From: CAIODY01 sp046051225
GTDB taxonomy: Bacteria; Bacteroidota; Bacteroidia; Chitinophagales; CAIODY01
Reading direction: 5' to 3'
Length of the DNA stretch: 43,192 bases
Assembly (NCBI GenBank): GCA_046051225.1
Contig: JBJOOR010000019.1
Location: forward strand, 1 to 43,192
Shown piece by piece: positions 16,905-25,611 of the stretch. The notes below the pieces were generated by a model that was given only the letters and a program-made list of their open reading frames with translations, did not search any database and was not told the DNA's origin. Each line of letters starts with the position of its first letter. The first letter of the stretch is position 1. The position numbers were made by a program, and so were the translations under genes.

Positions 16905-16924
16905 AAAATAGAAAAATCTATTTT
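16905..16924. terminator. Bidirectional AT-rich hairpin between convergent genes
   Basis: AAAATAGA and TCTATTTT form an eight-base stem with an AAAA loop, placed in the 13-bp gap between two convergent stop codons and overlapping the end of def. A and T runs on the flanks suit termination on both strands. Confidence 0.45.
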
Positions 16925-17499
16925 ACGCCTTGTTTCATTCTGTAATCTGTTTTTACATACCCTTTCGAAATATCATTTAAGCGGTTGCCTAATAATTTTC
17001 TTTTTAATGGTTTTAAATGGTCGGTAAAAAGTATGCCTTCAATATGGTCGTATTCATGTTGAATAACACGGGCATTAAGCCCTGTGTAGGTTTCTTTATG
17101 AGCTTTAAAATGTTCATCCAAAAATTCAATTTCAATTTCGGATGGACGAAATACATCTTCACGAATATTTGGAATGCTTAAACAACCTTCGTTGTAAGGA
17201 AATTCTTCGCCACCTTTTCGGGTAATTTTTGCATTGATAAAAACTTGTTTCATTGGGTTGTTGTACAAATCGTTATCATCATCATCGGGATCGGCATTAT
17301 TAATAATTTGTTCGCTATCCATCACAAACAAACGGATGGCTTTACCAATTTGCGGTGCTGCCAAACCTACGCCATTAGCATTATACATAGTTTGCCACAT
17401 ATTTGCTATTAATTCATCTAAACCTTCATAATGGGCTGTAATATCTTCGGCTACTTTTTTTAAAACTGGGCTACCATAAGCCACAATGGGTAATATCAT
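16918..17499 (-). CDS. def: Peptide deformylase
   Basis: Def removes the formyl group from the initiator methionine of new proteins, with a metal ion bound by one Cys and two His. All three motifs are present in the 193-residue protein: 'GVGLAAPQIG' near residue 44, 'EGCLSIP' near residue 104 and 'QHEYDHIEG' near residue 146. An acidic insertion (NADPDDDDNDLYNN) sits between motifs 1 and 2, as in other Bacteroidota deformylases. ruvX lies 12 bases upstream on the same strand, so the pair is probably cotranscribed. Confidence 0.95.
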   Translation of the reverse strand: MILPIVAYGSPVLKKVAEDITAHYEGLDELIANMWQTMYNANGVGLAAPQIGKAIRLFVMDSEQIINNADPDDDDNDLYNNPMKQVFINAKITRKGGEEFPYNEGCLSIPNIREDVFRPSEIEIEFLDEHFKAHKETYTGLNARVIQHEYDHIEGILFTDHLKPLKRKLLGNRLNDISKGYVKTDYRMKQGVK

Positions 17500-17511
17500 A
17501 ACTTAAAATTC

Positions 17512-17925
17512 TTATTTTTTTGTTGCTAAATAATGTTGCAAAATTATAGTGGCGCTTATTTGGTCAATCAATCCTTTGTCTTGCCGTTGCGATTTTTTTA
17601 CGCCACTCATCACCATACTTTGCGATGCCATTTTTGATGTAAATCTTTCATCTACTAAATCTATTGAATAATCTGGAAAAACTAGGTTCATTTTTTTTAC
17701 AAAATCTTCTACTGGTTTAGTGCCATGAGTATCACGGTTTAATAAATCTTTTGGATAGCCTACTACCAGTTTTTCAACTTTTTCTTTAGCAAAATATTGT
17801 TTTAAAAAATCGAAAATAGTTTTTGATTCAACAGTGGTTAATGCTGTTGCTATTATCTGAAATTCATCTGTAACAGCAATGCCGCAGCGTTTCATCCCAT
17901 AATCTATTGCTAGTATTCTTGCCAT
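17512..17925 (-). CDS. ruvX: Putative pre-16S rRNA nuclease / Holliday-junction resolvase-like YqgF
   Basis: The family (YqgF/RuvX) has an RNase H fold and processes the 5' end of 16S rRNA in Escherichia coli. Visible motifs are 'ILAIDYGMKRCGIAVTD' at the N-terminus with the first catalytic Asp, 'KLVVGYPKDL' near residue 58, 'LVDERFTSKMA' near residue 95 with the Glu, and 'KGLIDQISATIILQHYL' with the last Asp. The ATG at 17925 gives the normal 137 residues; an upstream TTG at 17940 would add five. A near-match -7 box (TAATCTTG on the minus strand) precedes it by only a few bases. Confidence 0.93.
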   Translation of the reverse strand: MARILAIDYGMKRCGIAVTDEFQIIATALTTVESKTIFDFLKQYFAKEKVEKLVVGYPKDLLNRDTHGTKPVEDFVKKMNLVFPDYSIDLVDERFTSKMASQSMVMSGVKKSQRQDKGLIDQISATIILQHYLATKK

Positions 17926-18084
17926 AATTTGATGGTGCAAGATTACGGATAAATATTGATGTGTGGAAATTGTAACGAATGAATAGCAAAGCTAAATGTT
18001 AAACCATCTGCAACTTTTCGAATCAAATAGTTGTCCATACAATTAGTTTGCAAATTATATTAAACCACTAATTCAGTTGCAAAT

Positions 18085-18129
18085 AAGTGCGGTATGTTTT
18101 ATTTGCTAAAACAACTGCACTTTTTTTTT
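18085..18129 (+). terminator. Orphan rightward terminator, possible end of a small RNA
   Basis: AAGTGCGGT-A-TGTTTTA pairs with TAAAACA-ACTGCACTT (one bulge, one G-T wobble, loop TTTGC) and is followed by a run of T. No plus-strand gene ends upstream: ruvX reads the other way from 17925. An unannotated transcript of up to about 150 bases between 17941 and 18129 is the simplest reason for it. Confidence 0.6.
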
Positions 18130-18401
18130 AAAAAACAAACTGCAACAACGGCATAAAAACTTAATCTAAAAAACGTTCGATACTTAAAAATTAATCATAA
18201 CTAACAATTAAATGAATAATTCAATGGGTTTTAAAAAATAAATTTGCAATTGTACCTCAACTTAGATTAGATTTACAAAACCAAAAATATGGATACGATT
18301 TTTTAAGAATAAAGTTGGTAAAGTTATGTTACAACAATATATTGTTACGAAGTATCGGAACAAGCCGTCATCAAAGCCAACACTTAAAAGCTATGCTCCA
18401 T

Positions 18402-18417
18402 CTCCGAAATTTCGGAG
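18402..18417. repeat. 16-bp perfect palindrome with extra half-site
   Basis: CTCCGAAATTTCGGAG is its own reverse complement. A further CTTCGGAG half-site follows within 20 bases, so two alternative hairpins are possible in the leader of the downstream gene. Confidence 0.6.
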
Positions 18418-18501
18418 CGAAACTTCGGAGAGCGACTACAAATACAGTTTTACTTTTACAATGCACATTAGTAAAGCATTTTAAAAACTAAATTAATTAA
18501 A

Positions 18502-20286
18502 ATGCAAAAAAAATTGGTATTGATTGTATTATTAGGGCTTTCTCAATTTGTTGAAGCTCAAACTTATCATGCTATAAGTTTTGATTATTCTAGCAAGATT
18601 GATTATTATGATTTATCATCTATTACAACTGATACAAACAGTAATACTTACATCTCTGGTTTTTTTAATGGAGTATTTTCGTTAGGTGGAATTAGTATTT
18701 ACAGCGGCAATTCTAGTACATTAAATCATACTATGTATTTGGCAAAACTAAATAATCAAAGTAAAGTAATTTGGTTAAAAAAAATAACCGAGTTTGAATT
18801 TATGTCGGGGTATTCTCCAAGAAATAGAATTCAATGCGATAAAAAAAATAATTTGCTATTAGAGTTTGATTTTACAGACAGTATTATTGTGTTTAATAAG
18901 TCCTATTATAGTCTTGGAAGTTCTGATGGGATATTATTTAAGTTAGATTCTTCAGGAAATTATATTTGGCATACTACCATTCGTGGTTCTTATGGTGATG
19001 GCTTTAATGCAGGAAGAATAGGGATTGACTCAAACAATAATATCATTGTCTCTGGAGGATTCGGTGGGTATAGTGGAAGCCCTCCACCAATTGCATTTGC
19101 AAATTTTGGAGGCATAACTCTTACTACACAAGGAGCAGATGGATTTATTGCAAAATACAATGAGAATGGGAATATTTTGTGGGTTCGAAGGGGTGGGTCA
19201 TCTAATCTAGATGATGGCTACAATGGATCATTAATTGATGTAGAATCTAATATTTATTCTTTGATGCAATTATCCCCAAGTTCATTAATATATTTTGATT
19301 CAATTAATTCATACTTATATCCTCAAAATGCTTCGTCTGTAGCTACTTTAGTAAAATATTCAAAACAAGGTCAGTATTTATGGGCTAGATCACTTTTAGG
19401 TATTACTTTTCCTAATATAGTCTATAATTATAATTTTTCCATACTAAAAAACCAAAATATTATAGTAGCCGGTAGTTACAATAGTTTTAATTCCATTCAA
19501 ATAGAAGGATATTCAACCTTCCCACCAAATATTACAGGCACAGGAGGCACAAATGAATATCTTAGTTTTTTAGTATGCTATGATTCATTAGGCAATGTAT
19601 TATGGGCTAAAAATCCGCATAAATTATTGGGTGGTACCGAACACCCTATTGGAGTGGTGAGTAGTAAAACTAATTCTGATTTTTTCTTTGTTTCTTATTT
19701 TGATAATGCTGCTATTATTTCGGGTAATGATACTGTTTATGGTACAGGTTATCAAAATGTATTAATTGAATGTATGGATAGCATAGGCAATAAAAAATGG
19801 CATAAAATAATTAAAAGTTTTCCAGGTGCTAATGCCTGTGATATGGCTATCAATGATAATAATGAAATTATTATAGTAGGTAATACATCAAGCAGTACAC
19901 TGCAATGCGACGCTAAAAAAGTAAACATAAGCAGCACACCAGCTATGTATATTTTAAAGCTAGCCCCAGGCGATGTAAATTGGAATGATACTTTAAATGG
20001 TTTTGAAGATGTGGTGGCAAATAAAGATCAGTTAGTGGTATATCCGAATCCTACCAATGAATGGTTAACGATTAATGATAAATGGTTAACAATAAATACA
20101 ATTGAAATAACGGATATGCTGGGTCGTGTAATGGTAAGCTTGTCGAACCATATCAATCAACAAATCAAAAACTCATCAACTCAACCACTTCAAATAGATG
20201 TTTCAACTTTACCAAACGGAATTTATTTTATTAAAACCATCGATGTAAAAGGTAATCAACTAAATGCAAAATTTGTAAAAGAGTAA
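18502..20286 (+). CDS. T9SS type A sorted protein, beta-propeller-like (SBBP-type repeats)
   Basis: The 594-residue product has a signal peptide (1-19, ending VEAQ). Its long body has recurring motifs of 40-60 residues ('ITTDTNSNTYISGFFNG', 'GIDSNNNIIVSGGFGG', 'AKYNENGNILWVRRGG', 'NDNNEIIIVGNTSS') of the SBBP/propeller type. The type A sorting tail starts at Y514 (YPNP) and ends 'GNQLNAKFVKE'. It is expected to be exported by Sec and then secreted or anchored by the type IX system. The last 250 bases plus 53 bases after the stop are almost identical to the minus-strand locus at 30702-31003. The tail itself contains repeat-derived segments ('NEWLTINDKWLTIN' and 'VSLSNHINQQ'). It overlaps the convergent EamA gene by 56 bases. 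Confidence 0.85.
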   Translation: MQKKLVLIVLLGLSQFVEAQTYHAISFDYSSKIDYYDLSSITTDTNSNTYISGFFNGVFSLGGISIYSGNSSTLNHTMYLAKLNNQSKVIWLKKITEFEFMSGYSPRNRIQCDKKNNLLLEFDFTDSIIVFNKSYYSLGSSDGILFKLDSSGNYIWHTTIRGSYGDGFNAGRIGIDSNNNIIVSGGFGGYSGSPPPIAFANFGGITLTTQGADGFIAKYNENGNILWVRRGGSSNLDDGYNGSLIDVESNIYSLMQLSPSSLIYFDSINSYLYPQNASSVATLVKYSKQGQYLWARSLLGITFPNIVYNYNFSILKNQNIIVAGSYNSFNSIQIEGYSTFPPNITGTGGTNEYLSFLVCYDSLGNVLWAKNPHKLLGGTEHPIGVVSSKTNSDFFFVSYFDNAAIISGNDTVYGTGYQNVLIECMDSIGNKKWHKIIKSFPGANACDMAINDNNEIIIVGNTSSSTLQCDAKKVNISSTPAMYILKLAPGDVNWNDTLNGFEDVVANKDQLVVYPNPTNEWLTINDKWLTINTIEITDMLGRVMVSLSNHINQQIKNSSTQPLQIDVSTLPNGIYFIKTIDVKGNQLNAKFVKE

Positions 20287-20339
20287 ATGCTCCTTTAGTT
20301 ATTGATAGCAAAACTATGGCTATGCATGCTATAATAATT
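20038..20339 (+). repeat. Sorting-tail cassette, copy A (pairs with 30702-31003, inverted)
   Basis: This segment and the reverse complement of 30702-31003 align without gaps. The last 132 bases (20208-20339) are identical, the rest differ at scattered positions. It covers the sorting tail of the 18502 gene from YPNP, its stop codon and 53 further bases, which here are the 3' part of the EamA gene. Confidence 0.9.
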
Positions 20340-21172
20340 CCAGCTATTTGCAGTTGGGTAAGTTTTTCTTTATACAACACAATGCCCGAAATAGCTGAAG
20401 CAATTACAATAGATACATTGTTTACAGGAAAAACTATAGTGCTTTGCATACCGCTATCAGCCAATGCTTTTACCAAATAATACATGCTAAAATAATTGGG
20501 TATGCCAAGGCAAATACCAGCTATTATATTTTTTAATTCTATTTTTTGTTTTTTTAAAATTACTTGCGATAACAAAATTACCAACCCTAAAATAGCCGCA
20601 ATTTGAAATATCCAGATTACAAATTTGGGTTTATCAGCATCTACTAATCCTGTGCTTTGCACCACATAATTTACCAAGCTATCATTAAACCCACTACCCA
20701 AAAACAATACAATAGGCAACAAAAAAAACAGATTAGATACATTTTTTTTATCCGAGTTGTTTCTTTTAAAAGTTACTAAAACCACAGCAATTAAAGCCAT
20801 TAGAATAGATACAATTTTTAATACCGTAACGCCTTCGCCCATAAACATAAAAGCAATAGAAACAGGGATGATTAGCGATAATTTATTAGCTACTGAAACC
20901 ACTGTAAGCCCTAGCTTTTGTGCTGTCCAACCCATTAAATTAAATAACACAATAAATGAAAAGCCTAATAAAATAGTACTGATAAACCATTGCTGCTTAA
21001 ATGCTTCAACATGAAGTGGGGTATAATAATTCTCGATTACGCCACCAGTAATTGTACAAACCCAATAATTAACAACGATTGCTTGAAAGGTATTAATCTT
21101 AAATTTTGAAAATGCTTTAAGAATAATATTTAATAAAGTAGAAGTAATAACCGACAGCACTAAAAAAATCAT
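20231..21172 (-). CDS. EamA/DMT-family inner-membrane transporter
   Basis: The 313-residue product has about ten hydrophobic helices in two five-helix halves, the pattern of drug/metabolite transporters (EamA). Examples are the helix at residues 1-20, 'TILLGFSFIVLFNLMGWTA' near residue 67 and 'GIPNYFSMYYLVKAL' near residue 220. Substrate unknown. The last helix ends at 'IACIAIVLLSITK'. The following 18 residues (GAFTLLQILHLVDYLLHRWF) are read from the antisense strand of the T9SS tail and are unlikely to be ancestral, since the original stop seems to have been lost when the tail cassette came to lie here or the overlap evolved. The start faces trmH across a 129-base divergent gap. Confidence 0.85.
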   Translation of the reverse strand: MIFLVLSVITSTLLNIILKAFSKFKINTFQAIVVNYWVCTITGGVIENYYTPLHVEAFKQQWFISTILLGFSFIVLFNLMGWTAQKLGLTVVSVANKLSLIIPVSIAFMFMGEGVTVLKIVSILMALIAVVLVTFKRNNSDKKNVSNLFFLLPIVLFLGSGFNDSLVNYVVQSTGLVDADKPKFVIWIFQIAAILGLVILLSQVILKKQKIELKNIIAGICLGIPNYFSMYYLVKALADSGMQSTIVFPVNNVSIVIASAISGIVLYKEKLTQLQIAGIIIACIAIVLLSITKGAFTLLQILHLVDYLLHRWF

Positions 21173-21301
21173 ATTTCGTTTTTTGTTGAAGCCACAAATG
21201 TAATATTGTTTAGGAAAAATAAACGAAGGGGTTGGTTTAGATTAGTAAAATTCATCACTCATTTTTTCTTTACTTTGCAGCTCAAAATTATTTATTTGTA
21301 C

Positions 21302-21877
21302 ATGACGCCTGAAAGATTAGAAAAAATAACTCGTGTAGCCATGAATCGCCGTTTCGATATTACTGTTATTTTAGAAAACGTACACGATCCTCATAATATA
21401 TCGGCAGTGCTTAGAACTGCTGATGCCGTTGGCATTGCAGAAGTATATGTAATTGATGATGTAAAATACTCGAAGCGAATAGGTAAAAAAAGTAGTAGCT
21501 CGGCTAATAAATGGGTAGATGTTCATTCGTTTAAAACGATTGATGAATGCCTTGCTATTGTAAAACCTAAATACAATAAAATACTTTGCACACACTTAAA
21601 TGCCGAAGCTGTTGAATTATATAACAACGATTTTTCTACAGGTTCAATTGCTTTAGTTTTTGGCAATGAACACGATGGTGTAAGTGCCGAACTTTTATCA
21701 AAATGCGATGGCAATATTTTTATTCCGCAAATAGGAATGATAAGCAGTTTGAATATATCGGTGGCTTGCGCTGTTACTCTTTATGAATTATTTCGCCAAC
21801 GAAAAACGAATGATGAAACTTATATGGTACTGCAAAAAAAAGCTTTACTAAATCAGTGGTTAACCGAACAACAATAA
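21302..21877 (+). CDS. trmH: tRNA 2'-O-methyltransferase, TrmH/SpoU family
   Basis: SpoU enzymes have the trefoil-knot SAM fold. The first motif 'ILENVHDPHNISAVLRTADAVGIAEVYVI' lies near residues 22-50, motif 2 'ALVFGNEHDGVSAELLSKCD' near 117 and motif 3 'IPQIGMISSLNISVACAVTLYELFRQR' near 141. The N-terminal 'MTPERLEKITRVAMNRR' matches the TrmH branch that methylates G18 of tRNA, more than the longer rRNA-directed RlmB. The ATG at 21302 gives 191 residues; an upstream frame start at 21206 adds a hydrophobic stretch that does not belong to the family. The exact RNA target is inferred. Confidence 0.9.
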   Translation: MTPERLEKITRVAMNRRFDITVILENVHDPHNISAVLRTADAVGIAEVYVIDDVKYSKRIGKKSSSSANKWVDVHSFKTIDECLAIVKPKYNKILCTHLNAEAVELYNNDFSTGSIALVFGNEHDGVSAELLSKCDGNIFIPQIGMISSLNISVACAVTLYELFRQRKTNDETYMVLQKKALLNQWLTEQQ

Positions 21878-21953
21878 GTTGTTGCTAATCTGCAATTCCA
21901 ATATTACTAAAAATTGCATGCTTAAAATTGAAGCATTTTCCCAACAATAAAAA

Positions 21954-23630
21954 TTATTTAATTGCTAAAATTTGTTTGTATTTTAATTCATCATGCAATA
22001 CCGAAATGGCTTGCTGTAGCTCAATATCTGTTTTAAACGAATTTTCAGTTTGCCCTTTTTGTTGGTAATAAAATCCAACAATCATTTTATTTAATTCATC
22101 TGTTAATTCGGTTTTATGTTTTTGCAAATCGGCAGCTTGGCTTTGCTTTAATTTCTTTTCTAAATCAGTAATTTCAGTTGATGTAATGCTTTGATAATTT
22201 TCTTTTTCTAAACTTTTTTTCAAAGCATCTAATTTTTTTTCGGTAGCGGTAATATAGCTGTAATGCTTATTAGATAAATATTGTACAAAATCATTAAAAT
22301 CATTTTCACTAATACTAAAGTCTTTTGCATTAGTGATTGAAGAATGTTGTTTGAAATATTTTACTGCAAATCCAAAAAATAAATTTTGTTGTTTTAATGC
22401 TTTTGCAACTAATGAAATTTCTTTTTCATCTGTTTTAATATCTGGTTCAACGCCACCACCATCAAATACTTTTCTACCATTTTTTGTAGTAAAAGTTTTC
22501 TTTAATGAATCGGCATATTTAACCACCGAACCATCTTCATTTCTATGCGAATAATCTAAAGCCTGAATGCATCTACCCGATGGAATATAATATTTTGAAA
22601 TAGTAACTTTAAATTGATTGCCATAACTTATTGGCTTTGTAACCTGCACCAATCCTTTGCCATAGGTTTTTTGCCCAATAATAATTCCTCTATCCAAATC
22701 TTGCAAACTGCCCGATACTATTTCGGAAGCTGATGCTGAATTATGATTGGTTAAAACGGCTACATGAATTTGTGCATCTTTCACATCATTCAATGTATTG
22801 TAAGTGTGTTGTGCTTCGGCTAATCTTCCTTTGGTATTCACTATTAAAGTGTTTTTAGCAACAAACAGATTTACAATATTTATAGCTTCTATCAGCAATC
22901 CACCGCCATTGCCTCTTAAATCAAGCACTACATTTTTTAATCCTTTTTTCGAATGCAGTTTTAATGAATCCAATGCATCATTTATTTCTTTCGAACCATG
23001 TTCCATAAAACTTGTAAATTTTATATAGCCTGTTTCATCATCTACCAAACCATAATAAGGCACCCATTTGGTTTCTTCATCTTCACGAATAATATTTTTT
23101 GATACCATTAAATTTGTAGAAGCCTGCAAAACCTTTATTTCAGCGGCTGTGCCTGGCGAACCTACTAACGATTTGGTAACTTCTGCTACACTTTTACCTG
23201 CCACATTTTCGCCGCCAACTGATACAATAATATCGCCATTTCTTAATCCTGATTTATAAGCTGGCGAATTAAAATTTACCATTTCTAATGCTATGCTATC
23301 ATTCCATTTGCATAACGAAACACCAATACTACCATGCTTATCAGAGTTATTTAATCTATAATCTGTAATATCATTTTCGGCTAATAAAACAGTGTATGGA
23401 TCAAGCGATTTGCACATTCCATCAATACTTTTTTTAACTAATTTAGTAGGCGATATTTCATCAACATAATAAGTATTTACTTCTTTAATTACCGAAGCAT
23501 AGATGTCTAAATTTTTTGCATGTTTAAAATACAATGAGCCCGAAGTAGCCGCCAATCCTGTACATGCAACTACAATTAACAAGATGATTGCTTTCTTTTT
23601 ATCCGAAAATATATTTTGTATCCAATTCAT
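21954..23630 (-). CDS. S41-family C-terminal processing protease (Ctp/Prc-like)
   Basis: The 558-residue protein has an N-terminal membrane anchor (about 13-33), then a PDZ domain (about 95-175, 'SIGVSLCKWNDSIALEMVNFNSPAYKSGLRNGDII'). The S41 catalytic domain has 'VLDLRGNGGGLLIEAI' near 235, nucleophile S300 in 'NSASASEIVSGSLQD' and the general base K325 in 'GQKTYGKGLVQ'. The 25-residue spacing equals that of Escherichia coli Prc. The C-terminal 130 residues are Lys/Glu-rich and helical. It is expected to work in the periplasm on the C-termini of exported proteins. It reads with yidD, 69 bases upstream, in the same direction. Confidence 0.93.
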   Translation of the reverse strand: MNWIQNIFSDKKKAIILLIVVACTGLAATSGSLYFKHAKNLDIYASVIKEVNTYYVDEISPTKLVKKSIDGMCKSLDPYTVLLAENDITDYRLNNSDKHGSIGVSLCKWNDSIALEMVNFNSPAYKSGLRNGDIIVSVGGENVAGKSVAEVTKSLVGSPGTAAEIKVLQASTNLMVSKNIIREDEETKWVPYYGLVDDETGYIKFTSFMEHGSKEINDALDSLKLHSKKGLKNVVLDLRGNGGGLLIEAINIVNLFVAKNTLIVNTKGRLAEAQHTYNTLNDVKDAQIHVAVLTNHNSASASEIVSGSLQDLDRGIIIGQKTYGKGLVQVTKPISYGNQFKVTISKYYIPSGRCIQALDYSHRNEDGSVVKYADSLKKTFTTKNGRKVFDGGGVEPDIKTDEKEISLVAKALKQQNLFFGFAVKYFKQHSSITNAKDFSISENDFNDFVQYLSNKHYSYITATEKKLDALKKSLEKENYQSITSTEITDLEKKLKQSQAADLQKHKTELTDELNKMIVGFYYQQKGQTENSFKTDIELQQAISVLHDELKYKQILAIK

Positions 23631-23699
23631 TTTTATAAATTATTGTAATGCTACAAATCTAAAAATTAACTCTTAAATGGTTTATTTATTTTATGCTTA

Positions 23700-23933
23700 T
23701 TAAGGTACAGGGTCGTAACCATGCGAACCCCAAGGATGGCATTTACCAATTCTTTTTATCATTAACCAGCCACCTTTTAATGCGCCATGTTTTTGTAAAG
23801 CTTCGCTACCATAATGCGAACACGTGGGTGTAAACCTGCATGAATTACCGATAAACGGCGATAATGTGATTTGATAAATTTTTATCAAAGCCAACAATAT
23901 CCATTCAATAGGTTTAAAAATTATTTTAATCAT
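23700..23933 (-). CDS. yidD: Membrane protein insertion efficiency factor YidD
   Basis: This small (77-residue) amphipathic membrane-associated protein assists YidC/Sec insertion. The family signature is complete: 'YQITLSPFIGNSCRFTPTCSHYGSEAL', with the three Cys of the motif partly conserved, and 'HGALKGGWLMIKRIGKCHPWGSHGYDPVP'. yidC and rnpA, its usual neighbours in other phyla, are not present. Confidence 0.95.
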   Translation of the reverse strand: MIKIIFKPIEWILLALIKIYQITLSPFIGNSCRFTPTCSHYGSEALQKHGALKGGWLMIKRIGKCHPWGSHGYDPVP

Positions 23934-24052
23934 CGATGTAAAGTTAATTCAGAATCAATTCAACTGATTTTATTTTTTGTAATGAAAATAAAAATCTTCA
24001 TCCGAAATAAATTTCATTATTTTGATGACAAATAAAACAGCAATTAATCATC

Positions 24053-24838
24053 ATGAATTTATCATTACAAAATAAAAATGCTATTGTATGTGGTAGCACA
24101 CAAGGTATAGGAAAAGCCATAGCCATCGAATTGGCATTGCTTGGCGCTAATGTAACTTTGTTGGCAAGAAATGAATCATCGCTTGCAGAAAGCGTAAAAG
24201 ATTTAGATGTTTCAAAAAATCAACATCATAATATTTTGGTAGCCGATTTTTCGAAACCTGAAGAATTGAAAAATATTATAGCCAAACATTGCACTACACA
24301 CACTTATCATATTTTAGTAAATAACAGTGGAGGCCCTACCAGTGGTGCTATTACAGACGAAGCAACAGATAAATTTTTGCAAATTTTTAATCAACATTTA
24401 ATTTGCAATCAAATAATGGCGCAAGCTGTTTTGGGCGGCATGAAAGCCGAAAAATACGGTAGAATTATTAATGTAATTTCTACATCTGTAAAACAACCTT
24501 TAAAAAATTTAGGAGTGAGTAATACTATCCGTGGTGCTGTGGCAAGTTGGGCAAAAACATGGAGCTTTGAAGTGGCCAAATTTGGCATTACTGTAAATAA
24601 TGTATTGCCAGGTGCTACTGCTACCAATAGATTGAAGACTTTGATTGAAAATAAATCAAGCAAAACAAATGTTGAAATTACCGAAGTTGAAAACGAAATG
24701 ATAAATGAAATACCAGCTGGCAGATTTGGCGACCCAAGCGAAATAGCAGCATTGGCAGCATTTTTAGCTTCGCCTGCGGCTGGCTATATCAACGGATGTA
24801 GCATACCTGTGGATGGTGGTAGAACGGCAGCTATTTAA
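24053..24838 (+). CDS. SDR-family oxidoreductase-like protein with degenerate active site
   Basis: The 261-residue protein has the SDR Rossmann fold ('AIVCGSTQGIGKAIAIELALLGANVTLLAR' at the N-terminus, 'LVNNSGGP' near residue 90, 'YGRIINVISTS' near 139, 'GITVNNVLPG' near 180 and 'GCSIPVDGGRTAAI' at the end). The Tyr-x3-Lys pair of classical SDRs is replaced: the segment reads 'LGVSNTIRGAVASWAKT', with Ser where Tyr is expected and Arg where Lys is expected. This matches a known subgroup of FabG-like SDRs with an incomplete tetrad, so the reaction cannot be assumed to be 3-oxoacyl-ACP reduction. The amidotransferase gene begins 16 bases downstream. Confidence 0.85.
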   Translation: MNLSLQNKNAIVCGSTQGIGKAIAIELALLGANVTLLARNESSLAESVKDLDVSKNQHHNILVADFSKPEELKNIIAKHCTTHTYHILVNNSGGPTSGAITDEATDKFLQIFNQHLICNQIMAQAVLGGMKAEKYGRIINVISTSVKQPLKNLGVSNTIRGAVASWAKTWSFEVAKFGITVNNVLPGATATNRLKTLIENKSSKTNVEITEVENEMINEIPAGRFGDPSEIAALAAFLASPAAGYINGCSIPVDGGRTAAI

Positions 24839-24854
24839 ACCAAATTAAAATAAT

Positions 24855-25433
24855 TTGATACTTTTTTTAGATAACTACGATTCGTTTACCTACATTTTAG
24901 TTGATTATTTTAAGCAGCTAGGTCTAGATATTATAATTAAACGAAATGATGAAATAACGATTGAGGAAATTAAATTGCTTAGTATTCAAGCTATAGTGCT
25001 AGGGCCTGGTCCAAATGCACCAAAAGATAGTGGCGTTATGATGGATATAATAAAAGAATTTTATTTAGATTTACCAATATTAGGTATTTGTTTAGGGCAT
25101 CAAGCCATTGGCGAATTTTTTAATTCAAAATTGATAATAGCAAATGAGCCAATGCATGGCAAAACATCTTTAATCAAACATTTTAATCATACTATATTTA
25201 AAGATATTCCTACCCAATTAAATGTAATGCGTTATCATTCATTAATTTTAGAAAACATTAATACAAATGAACTAGAAATAATTGCACAAACCAACAACAA
25301 TGAAATAATGGCAATAGCCCATAAAAGCCTACCCATTATAGGTTTTCAGTTTCATCCCGAATCTATATTAACAGAATATGGATTACTATTATTGAGCAAT
25401 TGGAATACTATGATGATTGAAAAATATAAATAG
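24855..25433 (+). CDS. Class I glutamine amidotransferase, anthranilate / aminodeoxychorismate synthase component II
   Basis: The 192-residue protein is the amidotransferase subunit that supplies ammonia to chorismate-using synthases (TrpG/PabA). It starts at a TTG with the family N-terminus 'ILFLDNYDSFTY', and has 'GPGPNAPKDSG' near residue 54, the nucleophile Cys in 'LGICLGHQAIGEFF' near residue 78 and the 'FHPESILTEYG' His/Glu pair near residue 170. The chorismate-binding subunit is not adjacent, and no trp genes are nearby, so PabA (folate) and TrpG (tryptophan) cannot be separated. Confidence 0.9.
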   Translation: MILFLDNYDSFTYILVDYFKQLGLDIIIKRNDEITIEEIKLLSIQAIVLGPGPNAPKDSGVMMDIIKEFYLDLPILGICLGHQAIGEFFNSKLIIANEPMHGKTSLIKHFNHTIFKDIPTQLNVMRYHSLILENINTNELEIIAQTNNNEIMAIAHKSLPIIGFQFHPESILTEYGLLLLSNWNTMMIEKYK

Positions 25434-25611
25434 ATATTATCTGCTATTAGCTTAATTTTATTCTATTAAAACATTCTCGTTTGTGCCTTATTTTAATGAT
25501 ATACAGCGATTACACCTTTGAAATACGCTTTTTATCGTAGTTTATGATAGTTGGTTATTTGTTTGTTTTGCATCATACAAATTTTATTATTCCAATTCAA
25601 AACAAATTATC

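Larger units (their letters stand above)
17941..18501. other. Intergenic region between ruvX and the T9SS propeller gene
   Basis: No convincing protein-coding frame is present in these 561 bp. The stretch holds an isolated rightward terminator (18085-18129), a 14-bp palindrome AACAATATATTGTT (18333-18346), an exact -7-like box TAAATTTG (18239-18246) and a 16-bp palindrome (18402-18417) with a third half-site after it. Read rightward, the box would give the 18502 gene a leader of roughly 250 bases. Confidence 0.6.
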
